Counted from the first letter of the stretch, positions 22,292-32,552 are shown. The stretch: 64,000 bases of DNA from Acidobacteriaceae bacterium (GCA_025462735.1 JAOAPC010000017.1:1-64000); one strand, 5' to 3'. Made by a program: numbers and translations. Notes: generated by a model from the sequence alone, not told the origin.

Positions 22292-23685
22292 GCGCGCGCC
22301 GACCCGCATCACCGGAGATAACGGACGCCTCGAACTGTGCAAACGTACAGTGTGCAACGAATGATACGATTCGCGCTGAGGCAACTAACCCGGCGAGCCA
22401 TCGGGAGAACGAAGCGATGGCGAGACGGAGGTTCCAACAACCAACACCGTTCAAGGAGGGGAATTTTTGGTGGTTGCGTGTCTGGGATACGAGCAAGACG
22501 GGCAGCCGCAAACGTCAACGCATCAAGCTAGCCAATGCGGACATGGCGGTCCGCGAAGTGCAGAAAATCGTCGACGAAAGACTCCGCCCGATGAATCAGG
22601 GGTTGGGTCTCACCGGATCGGCGATGAGTTTAAGTGACTTCATGGAAGACTGTTACATACCACGCTACTTGCGATCGGCGGCGCCAGGGCGCGCGGCGGA
22701 ACTTTCGAGCAGTACTCGCGAATGCTACCGCGGCGTGATCTCAAAATACCTGCAGCCGGATCTCGGGAAGCGGTGCCTGCGCGATCTCACCCGCCCGAAG
22801 CTGCAAGAGTATTTTTCGTACAAGGCGGCTGAGGTGTCGTATCCGACGATGTCGAAGATTAGGGATGCACTCTCTTCGGTTCTCCGCTCTGCGGTTGACG
22901 TGGAGTACCTCAACAAAAACCCGATGGAAGGGCTGCGGTTGCCGAAGGACCGGCGACCCAGGCGACCGAAGCCCACCATCACGCCCGAGCAGTTCGCCAA
23001 TCTCGTGCAACTCCTTTCCGAGCCCTACGCGACGATGATATTCACCGCCGTGTGGACCGGGCTTCGAGTCAGCGAATTGATCGGCCTCAAATGGCGCTGT
23101 ATTCATGCGGACTCTATCACCATCGAAGAACGCTACTGTCGAGGTGATTGGTCGCAGCCGAAAACCGGCGCCAGCGCTGCAACGATCGGTGTGGACCCTG
23201 AAGTCATTGCGCGCCTGCTTCGCCTGCCCACGCTAACCGTGGAAGTGCGAGCCGGCTGTGCTATCCGAAAACACAAACTGGTTAAATCTGGAGGAGCGGA
23301 TGATCTGGTATTCCAGAGCGTGCAGAAAGGTGCCCCCATGAACGATCAGAACATCCTGAAGCGACATCTGCAGCCAGCGGCCAACAAACTCGGTTTGCCG
23401 TTCGTCAATTGGCGCTGCCTGCGAACCTCACACGCGACCTGGTTGGTGCAGGCGGGAGCCGACCCGAAATCGGTGCAGGGACAAATGCGGCACTCTCGCA
23501 TTTCGACGACGATGGATATTTACGCGCAGATCGTACCCAAGTCTCAGCGCCGAGCACTTGAGCAGCTCTCGGCTTTTGCTGGGGTCAACGGCATTCCTGT
23601 AGCGCAGCAAACGGCAAGGGATCTCGATCTAGATTTTTCGGGTTCCGAACCCTTTCCGGAATTACGGTCCAAAACGGTCCAATAA
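22288..23685 (+). CDS. tyrosine integrase of the element (att-proximal)
   Basis: 465 aa; an internal ATG at 22417 with GGGAG is an alternative start giving 422 aa. Arm-binding N-terminus, core-binding domain (about 110-210) and catalytic domain with R260 in [14 protein letters not shown]292, R379, H402 in MRHSRI and nucleophile Y412 in MDIYAQ. The usual HxxR box is here W-R376-C-L-R379, so the first His is replaced by Arg. The last codons contain the tandem acggtccaa arm-type site, so the integrase gene overlaps its own probable binding site. It ends 57 bp from the att repeat, the classic position. Confidence 0.92.
   Translation: MSARRPASPEITDASNCANVQCATNDTIRAEATNPASHRENEAMARRRFQQPTPFKEGNFWWLRVWDTSKTGSRKRQRIKLANADMAVREVQKIVDERLRPMNQGLGLTGSAMSLSDFMEDCYIPRYLRSAAPGRAAELSSSTRECYRGVISKYLQPDLGKRCLRDLTRPKLQEYFSYKAAEVSYPTMSKIRDALSSVLRSAVDVEYLNKNPMEGLRLPKDRRPRRPKPTITPEQFANLVQLLSEPYATMIFTAVWTGLRVSELIGLKWRCIHADSITIEERYCRGDWSQPKTGASAATIGVDPEVIARLLRLPTLTVEVRAGCAIRKHKLVKSGGADDLVFQSVQKGAPMNDQNILKRHLQPAANKLGLPFVNWRCLRTSHATWLVQAGADPKSVQGQMRHSRISTTMDIYAQIVPKSQRRALEQLSAFAGVNGIPVAQQTARDLDLDFSGSEPFPELRSKTVQ
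23664..23682 (+). promoter_or_regulatory. candidate integrase arm-type site (right)
   Basis: Same 19 bp as at 5469-5487 (acggtccaa twice, 10-bp period), located within the last codons of the integrase gene and 60 bp inside the right att repeat, in the same orientation. In the circular form the two sites would flank the core. Confidence 0.6.
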
Positions 23686-23742
23686 ACGAGGTTTCCAAAG
23701 TGCTCGCAATGGCGCAAAGCGTCCGCAAGTTGTTGGCAGGAT

Positions 23743-23792
23743 TGGTGGAGCTAGTCGGGATCGAACCGACGACCTCATCGTTGCGAACGATG
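23743..23792 (-). repeat. attR: 50-bp repeat within the intact tRNA-Ala
   Basis: Identical to 5372-5421. The repeat ends at tRNA position 27, and the 5' part of the tRNA (23793-23818) is unique to this copy. Confidence 0.92.
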
Positions 23793-23818
23793 CGCTCTCC
23801 CAGCTGAGCTATAGCCCC
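23743..23818 (-). tRNA. tRNA-Ala (anticodon CGC)
   Basis: 76-nt cloverleaf on the minus strand: acceptor GGGGCTA pairs with TAGCTCC, D-loop contains AGCTGGGAGAG, anticodon stem CATCG/CGATG with loop TTCGCAA (anticodon CGC, reads GCG), T-loop GGTTCGATCC, encoded CCA. Positions 27-76 are duplicated at 5372-5421. Integration kept this copy whole, so the tRNA stays functional. Confidence 0.96.
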
Positions 23819-23867
23819 ACTCGGGGATGGGTAGATTTTATCATCGGAGTGGGCGCTCCCTAATCGT

Positions 23868-24263
23868 CATGTCATCCCGAGCGCCGAGGGATCTGCAGTT
23901 CGAACTTTTCTCCCCAACCCTCGGCCAGGTCTTGCCACGTCGGATTCTTCGTTGCAACCAGGGCGAGCCTTTTTACTCGTGTCCAAGACTTGATCTGTTT
24001 TTCGCGCGCAATTGCGATTCCCACTTGATGAAATATTTCGTAATACACCAGTCGGTTGATGTTGTACCGCTTTGTAAATCCCTCGATTTCGCCGCGTTTG
24101 TGCTGCAGCGCACGACGATAAATGCTATTTGTAATCCCGGTGTATAGGTTAAGGGAGCGACTAGCCATGATGTACACGTAGTAGGCTTTCAGGCTCAACT
24201 GCAGATTCCTCGGCTGTGACGGTCATCCGCAAGCGAGTGACCTTCTTCGCTCGGGATGACATG
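23868..24263. mobile_element. palindromic repeat element carrying a GIY-YIG nuclease gene
   Basis: Perfect 16-bp terminal inverted repeats, catgtcatcccgagcg (23868-23883) and its complement (24248-24263). Inner arms also pair (23884-23900 with 24197-24213, 16 of 17). The nuclease ORF fills the space between the inner arms, and its stop codon lies inside the terminal repeat. A related element without a nuclease gene is at 53575-53757. Confidence 0.7.
23872..24198 (-). CDS. GIY-YIG endonuclease family protein
   Basis: 108 aa. YYVYIMAS and YTGITNSIYRR form the GIY-YIG signature (Y-V-Y... and Y-T-G with downstream Arg). A conserved HKRGEIEGFTKRY, LVYYE and AIAREKQIKSW complete the UPF0213/URI-like small nuclease domain, and the metal-binding Glu lies in REKQIK. 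Start is a TTG. The last residues (QIPRRSG) are encoded by the terminal repeat of the surrounding palindromic element. The domain is complete, so the protein is probably active; whether it moves the repeat is inference. Confidence 0.85.
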   Translation of the reverse strand: MSLKAYYVYIMASRSLNLYTGITNSIYRRALQHKRGEIEGFTKRYNINRLVYYEIFHQVGIAIAREKQIKSWTRVKRLALVATKNPTWQDLAEGWGEKFELQIPRRSG

Positions 24264-24359
24264 GAAACTATAAGGAACTTTGGGAATGAATGTCTGTGAC
24301 GAATGAACATCAGAACAAGATTACTGACTTGCTGGCTTAAAGGTTTCGCCGTAGCGAAC

Positions 24360-25295
<936 letters not shown>

Positions 25296-25308
25296 CTAAG
25301 AAGATCGA

Positions 25309-25436
25309 AAGCTTTTAACCGCAGAGTTCGCTGAGACTTCACAAAGAGCGCAGAGAAACCTCATAAAAACCTAGAAGAAATTGATCTTCTTTGCGGTCTC
25401 GGCGTAAACCTCTGCGATCTCTGCGGTTAAAGGCTT
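25309..25436. repeat. inverted repeat between icd and mdh
   Basis: aagcttttaaccgcagag (25309-25326) pairs with ctctgcggttaaaggctt (25419-25436) except one position; inner cgcagag / ctctgcg arms reinforce it. The motif aaccgcagag belongs to a family seen at 30186, 46768, 52144 and, more diverged, near 60117. The right arm touches the icd stop codon. Confidence 0.65.
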
Positions 25437-26860
25437 TACACCGCACTCATCGCGGCGGCGGCCATGTTCTCAATAATGTGGTCTGCAAAGTTGCTGGTGC
25501 TGACTTTGGTTGCGCTCGGCATCAGGCGCTCGAAGTCGTATGTGACTTTTTTCTGTTCGATGGTGCGCTCCAGGCCACTTTCGATCAGATCGGCGGCTTC
25601 GTTCCATCCCATATAGCGGAACATCATCACGCCGGACAGTATCACCGATCCCGGATTGATCACATCTTTGTCCGCATACTTCGGCGCGGTACCGTGTGTG
25701 GCCTCAAATACCGCGTAGCCATCGCCAATGTTCGCGCCCGGTGCGATACCCAAGCCGCCGACCTGCGCGGCGCACGCGTCGGAAATATAATCACCGTTCA
25801 AGTTGGGAGTGGCCAGCACGGAATATTCGTCGGCGCGCGTGACCACCTGCTGGAAGATGGAATCGGCGATGCGGTCGTTAATCATCAGCTTCTTTTTCCA
25901 TGCGCCGTGGCCGTGAGTTGCGTAGATGCTGTCGAGTACGCTGCGGACTTCTTCGGCAACTGACTTGCCGAATTCAGGCGGAGCATATTCCAGGCCGGGC
26001 TCGACCAGTGCGGCATTCTCTTCGGCTGACAGATTCGGATTCTTGTCTTTGTTGTCGAGAATCCAGCTCTCGCGTTCGGTGACAACTTTGTCGCGAAATT
26101 CTTCAGTCGCGAGCTCGTATCCCCACTTGCGAAATGCGCCTTCGGTGAACTTTTGAATGTTTCCCTTGTGGACCAGGGTGACAGTCTTGCGGCCGCTTTC
26201 AAGCGCATGCTGGACGGCCATTCGAACCAGGCGCTTGGTCGCGAAGATGGAGATCGGTTTTATGCCAATGCCGGAGTCGGTGCGCACCTGCTTTTTGCCG
26301 CCCTTGAGCATGTCTTTGTTGATGAATTCGATGATCCTGGCAGCATCGGCAGTTCCCTGCTCCCATTCGATTCCCGCGTAAACGTCTTCGGTATTCTCGC
26401 GGAAGATGACGACGTCCATGCGCTCAGGATTCTTCACGGGGGAAGGCGTGCCTTTGTAATACTTCACGGGCCGGATGCAGGCGTAGAGATCCAGCACTTG
26501 CCGCAGAGTGACGTTCAACGAGCGAATACCGCCGCCGACAGGAGTTGTGAGCGGGCCTTTAATGGCGACACGGAATTCGCGAATCGCGTCGACGGATTCC
26601 TGAGGAAGCCAGTCATTGAATTTTGCTTTGGCTTTTTCCCCGGCGAAGATTTCATACCAGGCCACGCGGCGTTTTCCGTTGTAGGCCCTTTGAACAGCGC
26701 CGTCGAATACGCGAACCGAAGCTTTCCAGATGTCACGACCGGTGCCATCGCCCTCGATAAACGGAATGATTGGATTATCCGGAACGCGAATCCGGCCGTC
26801 CTTGTATGCGATGCGTCCGCCGTCACGCGGCACGGGCACGCCATTGTATGAATCTGCCAT
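25436..26860 (-). CDS. icd: isocitrate dehydrogenase (NADP-type)
   Basis: 474 aa. Oxidative decarboxylation of isocitrate to 2-oxoglutarate. The substrate loop has [17 protein letters not shown] with the regulatory serine position, followed by [27 protein letters not shown] and the metal-binding aspartates near NLNGDYISD. Length and motifs are those of the E. coli-like homodimeric enzyme with a slightly longer C-terminal part. Cofactor (NADP) is inferred from overall type. Cytosolic. Confidence 0.94.
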   Translation of the reverse strand: MADSYNGVPVPRDGGRIAYKDGRIRVPDNPIIPFIEGDGTGRDIWKASVRVFDGAVQRAYNGKRRVAWYEIFAGEKAKAKFNDWLPQESVDAIREFRVAIKGPLTTPVGGGIRSLNVTLRQVLDLYACIRPVKYYKGTPSPVKNPERMDVVIFRENTEDVYAGIEWEQGTADAARIIEFINKDMLKGGKKQVRTDSGIGIKPISIFATKRLVRMAVQHALESGRKTVTLVHKGNIQKFTEGAFRKWGYELATEEFRDKVVTERESWILDNKDKNPNLSAEENAALVEPGLEYAPPEFGKSVAEEVRSVLDSIYATHGHGAWKKKLMINDRIADSIFQQVVTRADEYSVLATPNLNGDYISDACAAQVGGLGIAPGANIGDGYAVFEATHGTAPKYADKDVINPGSVILSGVMMFRYMGWNEAADLIESGLERTIEQKKVTYDFERLMPSATKVSTSNFADHIIENMAAAAMSAV

Positions 26861-27107
26861 CTACTGGATCCTCCGCTGTGGTTAGGAACCAAGGATTATA
26901 AATGGTGGCAGGGTGAGGTGGGCTGTGCTGGAATATCTGCGAGCGGAAGCGTTGGAAGAGAACTCCTTTCAGGCCCGTGCCAGAGCGGCAAACACCAGGT
27001 CCTTCGACTGCGTGGATCGATTCGCGAGCGAATCAATCCACTCCGCTCAGGATGACAGAGTTAAGTGAGCGCCGTGAGCTTCCGGTTGTCCTATCGACAA
27101 CGGCTCT

Positions 27108-30086
27108 TCAGATCACCACCCGGTCGTAAATGCTTCGTACTTCCGCGAACGTACGCAGCAACTCTTGCTCGAGACCCTCAGGAAACTCCCGCCGCAAAAT
27201 TTGTGAGGTCAATGTTTCCACAGAGTGACGTGGGTGTTCGGCTGAGGGCAACCAGCGGCCGTTTCTGCCGGTGACGAGGCGCAGAATATGCTCGACGGTG
27301 CGATAAAGTTCGCCGGCATGGTCGAGAATGGCTGCTTCGTGCTTATCGAGGACACCCGCACTGGAACACCTCCAGAGCCGGTCGCGCAGCGTGCCACTCT
27401 TAGGACGCACGCCGTTTTTCACCAGCAGGAAACTGGAGAGAAAATCAATGTCGTAGAGTCCGCCCGCCGAGGTGCGGATACTCTTCGCGGGAGCAGTGGC
27501 GTCTTGGAGTTTGGTGCGCATCTCGCGCACGGCTCGAGGAAAGCCGGAATCGGCCGCGAATCTTTTGAATAGACTTTCCGATATCTGAGACGCCTGCCGG
27601 CCGAGATCTGTGCTACCCGCGATCAGCCGCAACTTGGTGTAGGTCAGGGCCTCCCAGGGCTGGGCGTCGGTGGCGAAATAGGATTCCAAGTGCGCCGTAC
27701 TCACCGCCAATTCACCTTCGGCACCGCGGGGACGCAGGCGGGCATCTACGGGAAAAACCATGCCTTCCTGAGTATAGGCAGCAAGAGCCTGCATTATTTG
27801 CTCAGCTGATTTAGTGAGCGCCTCGCGGTTCTGTGATCCATCGCAGACAAATAATAGGTCAGCGTCGGAAAGAAGATCGAATTCCCGCGTGCCCAGTCTT
27901 CCCAGAGCTAGAACCGCTAAACCTCGAGGTGAGCCAGCAATGCGGAATGCGGCGGAAATTGCGTGCTCGGCCGCAGCTGTAGTTTGGGCGAGCGAGGAAT
28001 ATACGGAACGATGCTCGGCGACATCGCGCACGCCTGAAGCAAAGATGAGGTGGCGGAAGTGTCGCCGCAAGAGCGCAATTTTTTCAGCGTGGCCAGTGGT
28101 CGAGTTGGCGATGTAATCGAATGTGGCGTCGCTGCTCTCGAATGGAGAATCGCGAAAGCCCCCGGCTGAAACATCAAACAGGTTCGCGCCCAGAAATTGC
28201 GCCGCCATTGCATAGATTTCTGCCAGCGTACTCACTTCTTCCGGATAGCGCGCGAGAGATTCAGACAAATGGTCGCTGACCTCGAACAGCGATGAGGCGC
28301 GGGCGATTGCCTGCTGATCGCGCACCACGGCGGCATAGCGTTCGGAGCTGGCATACGCGGAACTCAGGAAGCGGATCAGGTTCTTGCGTCCCACTGGGCT
28401 AAGGCCTGAAATTGCCTGAAAAAGTTCGGGCGCATCGCGTGCGAGTTTTTCCAGGAGTTGCTGGTTCGATTGCTCGGCAGTCGCGATCCCAGACAGAGTC
28501 TGTAACTGGAACTCGCCCTCTTTTTCCTGCTGAGGCGTATTCGCCTGTTGCTGGTAAATGACTCGCTGATAGATTTCAGCGACTGCGGCCATGCGCTGCC
28601 GCACGGAACTTCGGAGATCCGCCAGGCTGTAGCCGGGAGTGAGACCGGCCATCGAACGTTGCAGGATCTGCAGCTCGTGTTCCGAGCGCGGAAGCCGGTG
28701 CACCTGTTGTCCTTCCCGAAGCTGGAGACGGTGCTCGAGGTGTCGCAGAAAAGAATAGGCGGAGGTTAGCTCGTGAAAGTCATGCCCGCTTATGTGCCGC
28801 TTATCGTGCAACTTCTGCAGCGAGAACAGCGTGCCTCCGGAGCGAAGCCAGGGCTCTGCCCCTCCATAGACTCGTTGCAGACATTGAACAAGAAATTCAA
28901 TATCGCGAATGCCGCCGCGATCAACCTTGACGTTAATGGATTCGCCTTCCGCGGCGACTTGCTTTCTGCGCTTGCGGTCAATTTTTTCGCGGGCCACTAA
29001 CGCGGTCTTGATTGCTACAAAGTTGACCTTCTCGCTGTAGACCTGTGACTGCACACCGCGAACGAATCTGCGCGCCAGGGGAATGTTGCCGGCAGAGTGG
29101 CGGACCTTGATCAAGGCTTGCCGCTCCCAGTCGTGCGCGGTTTCGGAGTAGTAGCGCAGCGCGTTCGACAAACTGATCGCCAGTTCGCCTTCATTCCCCT
29201 GGGGACGCAGGCGCAAATCGATGCGGAAGACCGCGCCTTCAGCAGTGGGACGCGAGAGTATCTCGGTAAGCTGCTGGGCCAGCCGGACAAAGTACTCGCG
29301 ATTGGAAATTGGCGCGGTCACGGGCTCCTGTCCGTCGCCATACAAATAAAGGAGATCGATATCGGAACTGTAGTTGAGCTCGCTGCCGCCCAACTTCCCG
29401 AGCGAGAGCACGGCGAAGGGAGTGGTTAGAGCACGGCCTTCTGCGTCGAGGTGCTGCGGCAAGCCATAGCGGAGCTCCATGGAGCTCTCGGCTTCGCGGA
29501 GGGCGTCTTGGATTAGAACGTCGCTAAGAGCTGAAATTTCGCCAGTGGTTTCGGCCAAGGGAGAAATACGGAGCACGTCGCGAAGCATAATGCGGACGTA
29601 CTCGCGACGTTTGAACCGGCTCAATAGCAGCGAGACGTCGCGCTCGAAGGATCGCGACCGAAAGCGGGCCAGCGCCTCAGAAAATTCTTCATGGGAGAGA
29701 CTGCGGTCAAGCTTCCGCTCACGAAGAAAAGTTTGCAGCAGATCCGTATTTCGGACCAAGGTTTCGCCCACATAGCGGCTATTTCCGAAAACTGCGATCG
29801 CATAATGCGCGAGAAAGGGATGGGACTCGATCAGCCGCAAGGTTTCTGACGAATCTCCGCTAAGCAAGCGATCGAAGAGCAGCAGCGCGGAATCGGGATC
29901 GGGAGTTTCCGCGAGCAGTCCCGGAAGGGCGGTTGCCAACGAAGGGGATAATCGGCTGCAAACCGACGCAAGTTGTTGGCGCGCTGCTTCCAGAGCCTGA
30001 AACGGAATGCTTTCCAAATGGTCTCGGAGGTCTCCGGGCTTTTCGCTCGATTGCATTTGTCCGAATGGGGGTCCGCTAGAACTCAC
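27108..30086 (-). CDS. glnE: bifunctional glutamine synthetase adenylyltransferase/deadenylase
   Basis: 992 aa. Two nucleotidyltransferase domains in tandem: N-terminal deadenylase-type with LGKLGGSELNYSSDIDLLYLY and C-terminal adenylyltransferase-type with LGRLGTREFDLLSDADLLFV, each followed by helical GlnD-PII-UTase-like domains. It controls glutamine synthetase by adding AMP to or removing AMP from a tyrosine. The target enzyme gene glnA is 2.5 kb away and keeps the tyrosine. Length is as expected for the family. Confidence 0.95.
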   Translation of the reverse strand: MSSSGPPFGQMQSSEKPGDLRDHLESIPFQALEAARQQLASVCSRLSPSLATALPGLLAETPDPDSALLLFDRLLSGDSSETLRLIESHPFLAHYAIAVFGNSRYVGETLVRNTDLLQTFLRERKLDRSLSHEEFSEALARFRSRSFERDVSLLLSRFKRREYVRIMLRDVLRISPLAETTGEISALSDVLIQDALREAESSMELRYGLPQHLDAEGRALTTPFAVLSLGKLGGSELNYSSDIDLLYLYGDGQEPVTAPISNREYFVRLAQQLTEILSRPTAEGAVFRIDLRLRPQGNEGELAISLSNALRYYSETAHDWERQALIKVRHSAGNIPLARRFVRGVQSQVYSEKVNFVAIKTALVAREKIDRKRRKQVAAEGESINVKVDRGGIRDIEFLVQCLQRVYGGAEPWLRSGGTLFSLQKLHDKRHISGHDFHELTSAYSFLRHLEHRLQLREGQQVHRLPRSEHELQILQRSMAGLTPGYSLADLRSSVRQRMAAVAEIYQRVIYQQQANTPQQEKEGEFQLQTLSGIATAEQSNQQLLEKLARDAPELFQAISGLSPVGRKNLIRFLSSAYASSERYAAVVRDQQAIARASSLFEVSDHLSESLARYPEEVSTLAEIYAMAAQFLGANLFDVSAGGFRDSPFESSDATFDYIANSTTGHAEKIALLRRHFRHLIFASGVRDVAEHRSVYSSLAQTTAAAEHAISAAFRIAGSPRGLAVLALGRLGTREFDLLSDADLLFVCDGSQNREALTKSAEQIMQALAAYTQEGMVFPVDARLRPRGAEGELAVSTAHLESYFATDAQPWEALTYTKLRLIAGSTDLGRQASQISESLFKRFAADSGFPRAVREMRTKLQDATAPAKSIRTSAGGLYDIDFLSSFLLVKNGVRPKSGTLRDRLWRCSSAGVLDKHEAAILDHAGELYRTVEHILRLVTGRNGRWLPSAEHPRHSVETLTSQILRREFPEGLEQELLRTFAEVRSIYDRVVI

Positions 30087-30326
30087 GGTGGGTTGGCAGA
30101 TCAGGATAGCATGAGGCTAGCTATCAGCCGTCAGCTATCAGCCATCAGGAAAACTGCAGCTACCAGCAGCATTCTTCAAAACCTTTAACCGCAGAGCACG
30201 CAGAGATAGCGCGAAGGTCGCAGAGCCAAATCATTGAAAAATATCCGCTATGCCGGAGTGATCGCGGGTGCGGTCAGGTATTGATGACCCTCACTGCTCG
30301 CTAGCCACTGGACGGCTGGCAACTTC

Positions 30327-30884
30327 CTACCAGCGGCGGCTGCCGAAGTATTTGCGGACCCCTATGGCGTTGTAACGTCCCCAAGGGCCGTTCGGGCCGA
30401 GGTCGGCAGCCCCGAGGTTTCGATCACGGGCGCCAAAGCGATCAAACAGAAAGTGCTGCGTAACCCGCGCTTCAAATCCCTTACCCAAATAGATGGCAGC
30501 TCCCCAGGAGTGTTCCACGCCGATGGGTTCGAATGACCAGGTGTACAGAGTTTGAGGAACATTCCGGCCGAACAGAAAAGTGGGCTCGCCGAAGAGCATG
30601 AAGCGGCGGAAGGGACCGCGTCCGAAGGGACGAACTTCGAGCAGGCCGGACATCATATAGCGGGCAAAGGCGTTACACAGGGCGTTTCTGCCACCGAACT
30701 TGCCGGCGTCAGAGGCGCAGATGTTCGGGTCAATTTCATTATGAGGCGGCGCTAGGTCAAACTGGGCGTAGCCCCAGAACATATCCGAGGGAAAGAACAT
30801 ACGTTCGTTGGTTCCTGCAGCCTGTTGCGCCTGACACGCCATGCCTGACAGGGCAATTACAACCACAATGTAAAAGGATTTCAC
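30327..30884 (-). CDS. secreted hypothetical protein (185 aa)
   Basis: A signal peptide (residues 1-20, KSFYIVVVIALSGMACQA) precedes a beta-rich protein with many aromatic and Gly residues, including FMLFGEPTFLFGRN and GAAIYLGKGFEARVTQHFLFDRFG. This pattern suggests a small outer-membrane barrel or periplasmic protein. A free cysteine near the signal end does not form a clear lipobox. It follows a repeat-rich gap after glnE. Confidence 0.6.
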   Translation of the reverse strand: MKSFYIVVVIALSGMACQAQQAAGTNERMFFPSDMFWGYAQFDLAPPHNEIDPNICASDAGKFGGRNALCNAFARYMMSGLLEVRPFGRGPFRRFMLFGEPTFLFGRNVPQTLYTWSFEPIGVEHSWGAAIYLGKGFEARVTQHFLFDRFGARDRNLGAADLGPNGPWGRYNAIGVRKYFGSRRW

Positions 30885-31139
30885 TTGGCCTCCGCCGCGA
30901 GTGGACTTGAACGACGCCGAACCGAACTAATCATGTGCCCGAAGTTCAGCGTCCGAATTGTACATCCTCTGAAATCCCGCAATTTGGCGGATGTCTCTAC
31001 GAAAAACCATAGCTTAGGCTGTGATTCTCCAACAACTTGGAGAATGTGAAAGAACGGTGAATGCTAACTCCCTGCGAAATCAGAGAGGCAGTTTGGCGAC
31101 GCTCGTGCTCTTAAACGCTTTCAAGGAGTACTTGAACCA

Positions 31140-31469
31140 ATGGGCCAAGAGATCTCGGTCTCGTATCAGGCAGTGAAGAGTAAGGTTTACCGCCTTATTG
31201 ACAGTCTAGTGGAAGACGCCAAAAGCCAGGATGATGTTCAGGAATCTGTAAAACGCTGGTGGAAGCACATCCATCCTGCGGATCGGCCAATTGCCCGGAA
31301 GCACTTGTTGTCGGTCCTGTCTAAATCCAATGCGACGCTTGCGGCGATATCGGGTGGGTTGAGTGACTTGCAAGATTTTGAACTCCATCGCCCAGTTCAC
31401 ACCGACACCGTGCCCCGATTGCATACTATGCCAGCGCCGGCCTCCGAACGGATGAAAGCTACCGTTTAG
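31140..31469 (+). CDS. hypothetical protein (109 aa)
   Basis: Helical, soluble protein with a central RWWKHIHPADRPIARKHLLSVL segment; no family recognised. It is followed 28 bp later by a rho-independent terminator, which supports it as a real single-gene unit. Confidence 0.5.
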   Translation: MGQEISVSYQAVKSKVYRLIDSLVEDAKSQDDVQESVKRWWKHIHPADRPIARKHLLSVLSKSNATLAAISGGLSDLQDFELHRPVHTDTVPRLHTMPAPASERMKATV

Positions 31470-31496
31470 ACCTTTTACCCATATCGACTTGCGTCT

Positions 31497-31519
31497 AAAG
31501 CCCGGGTTCCCGGGCTTTT
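31497..31519 (+). terminator. rho-independent terminator
   Basis: aaagcccggg / cccgggcttt stem with a tt loop, then ttttgtatttt, just after the 109-aa gene. Confidence 0.88.
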
Positions 31520-31565
31520 GTATTTTCTGAGTGTCCCTGGCAGCTGCTTCAGGGCAAGCTATGGC

Positions 31566-32258
31566 CTATCGGAAACTAGGAGAAAGGACGATGCGTCCGC
31601 GCTTCTTGCTCAACATGCCCCGTTCTTCGTAGCGTCGGAGCGCCCTACTCACAGTGAAGATCGTGGTGGCAGATAGGTCGGCGATATCTTGTTGGAGGGC
31701 TCGACCCGTGATCGCCGTGGCACTTCCATGCGCGGAGCCGAAATTGCGGGCCTACTCCGCCACAGCCCAACGAATTCGATCCTCGGCCGGGGCTGTCGCC
31801 AGCAACCGGTAGCGCTCACGCGAGTAGTGCAAATATCGAGTTGCAACAGCAAACAGATTTATGGCCAGGCGCGGCACTTCTTCCAGTAAGGCCACTACAG
31901 TGCCGGTTGTCCATGCGTAGGTTCGGACAGGGGTATCGCTGTGGGCGGAGGCCCGGTAACTCGCGCCTGGAATTGCCGCTTTGTCTCCAAATACCTCACC
32001 AGGTCGAACAAACCGAATCAGCAACTCGCGACCATCGGCGGTGATTTCCTGCAGCCGAACCCGGCCAGACTCAAGAAGAAACATTTCGGTCGCCGGATCT
32101 TCTTGACGGAAGAGCGATACTCCTTGCTGCACTTCTCTCAGAGATGCTCGGCTCACCACCAGCTCCAGATCCTCTGGAGACAGTCCTTCAAAAAGGGCGG
32201 CATTCTGGATTCCGCTGGGAGTTAGATTGGGTGCGGCCATGGCTTCTGACACCTGCAC
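31566..32258 (-). pseudogene. Crp/Fnr regulator interrupted by an in-frame amber codon
   Basis: The first 168 codons encode the cyclic-nucleotide-binding beta-roll and dimer helix, ending at RIRWAVAE with a TAG at 31752-31754. The same frame continues for 61 codons through a complete Crp-type HTH (GRALQQDIADLSATTIFTVSRALRRYEERG) to a second stop at 31566. The joined length (230 aa) is normal for the family. A single base change in the codon after GAG would explain it. The product without the HTH cannot bind DNA. Sequencing error or suppression of the amber codon are the alternatives. Confidence 0.75.
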
Positions 32259-32502
32259 TGACTCTCCCTATAAGTTATTGATGAAGTTATATCGCGAAAC
32301 GACTCAGGTTGGAGGAGATGGCTCATGCGCTTCAAGCAGTGAAGTACATCCGTGGCGGTTTGGGGAGTCGGATTCTTTCGAGTTCGTGGGCCGAGATAAC
32401 GAGGAACCTTCTTTTCGCCGAGGAGAAGCAGATTCCTCACCGTTAAAGCGGTTCGGAATGACAAGGCTTGGACGGAGCCGCAGCGATGAATGGCATACAG
32501 AA

Positions 32503-32528
32503 GAAAAAAGCCCGGCTTGCGCCGGGCC
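32503..32528 (-). terminator. rho-independent terminator of glnA
   Basis: On the minus strand, gcccggcgcaagccgggc followed by a run of six T, 25 bp beyond the glnA stop codon. Confidence 0.85.
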
Positions 32529-32552
32529 TTTGCTACTAGCAAGGGCTACAGG

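Larger units (their letters stand above)
5372..23792. mobile_element. integrated prophage-like / satellite element in tRNA-Ala
   Basis: The block is bounded by identical 50-bp direct repeats (5372-5421 and 23743-23792) that correspond to positions 27-76 of a tRNA-Ala(CGC) gene. A tyrosine integrase gene ends 57 bp from the right repeat, and candidate arm-type sites lie just inside both ends. Content: tail-like genes, three XRE regulators, a phage-type ATPase, a DUF1376-like protein and two integrases. No capsid, portal, large terminase or lysis gene was recognised. Unit length between repeats is 18,371 bp. I infer a decayed prophage, a satellite that uses helper particles, or a tail-only element. 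Confidence 0.88.

Noticed and set aside
26153-26851. 232-codon plus-strand frame opposite icd
   Set aside because: Antisense shadow; icd is complete and conserved.
27019-27034. gattcgcgagcgaatc palindrome as an operator
   Set aside because: Lies within a repeat-like stretch between icd and glnE related to the dispersed gtcatcc/ggatgac family; no regulator context.
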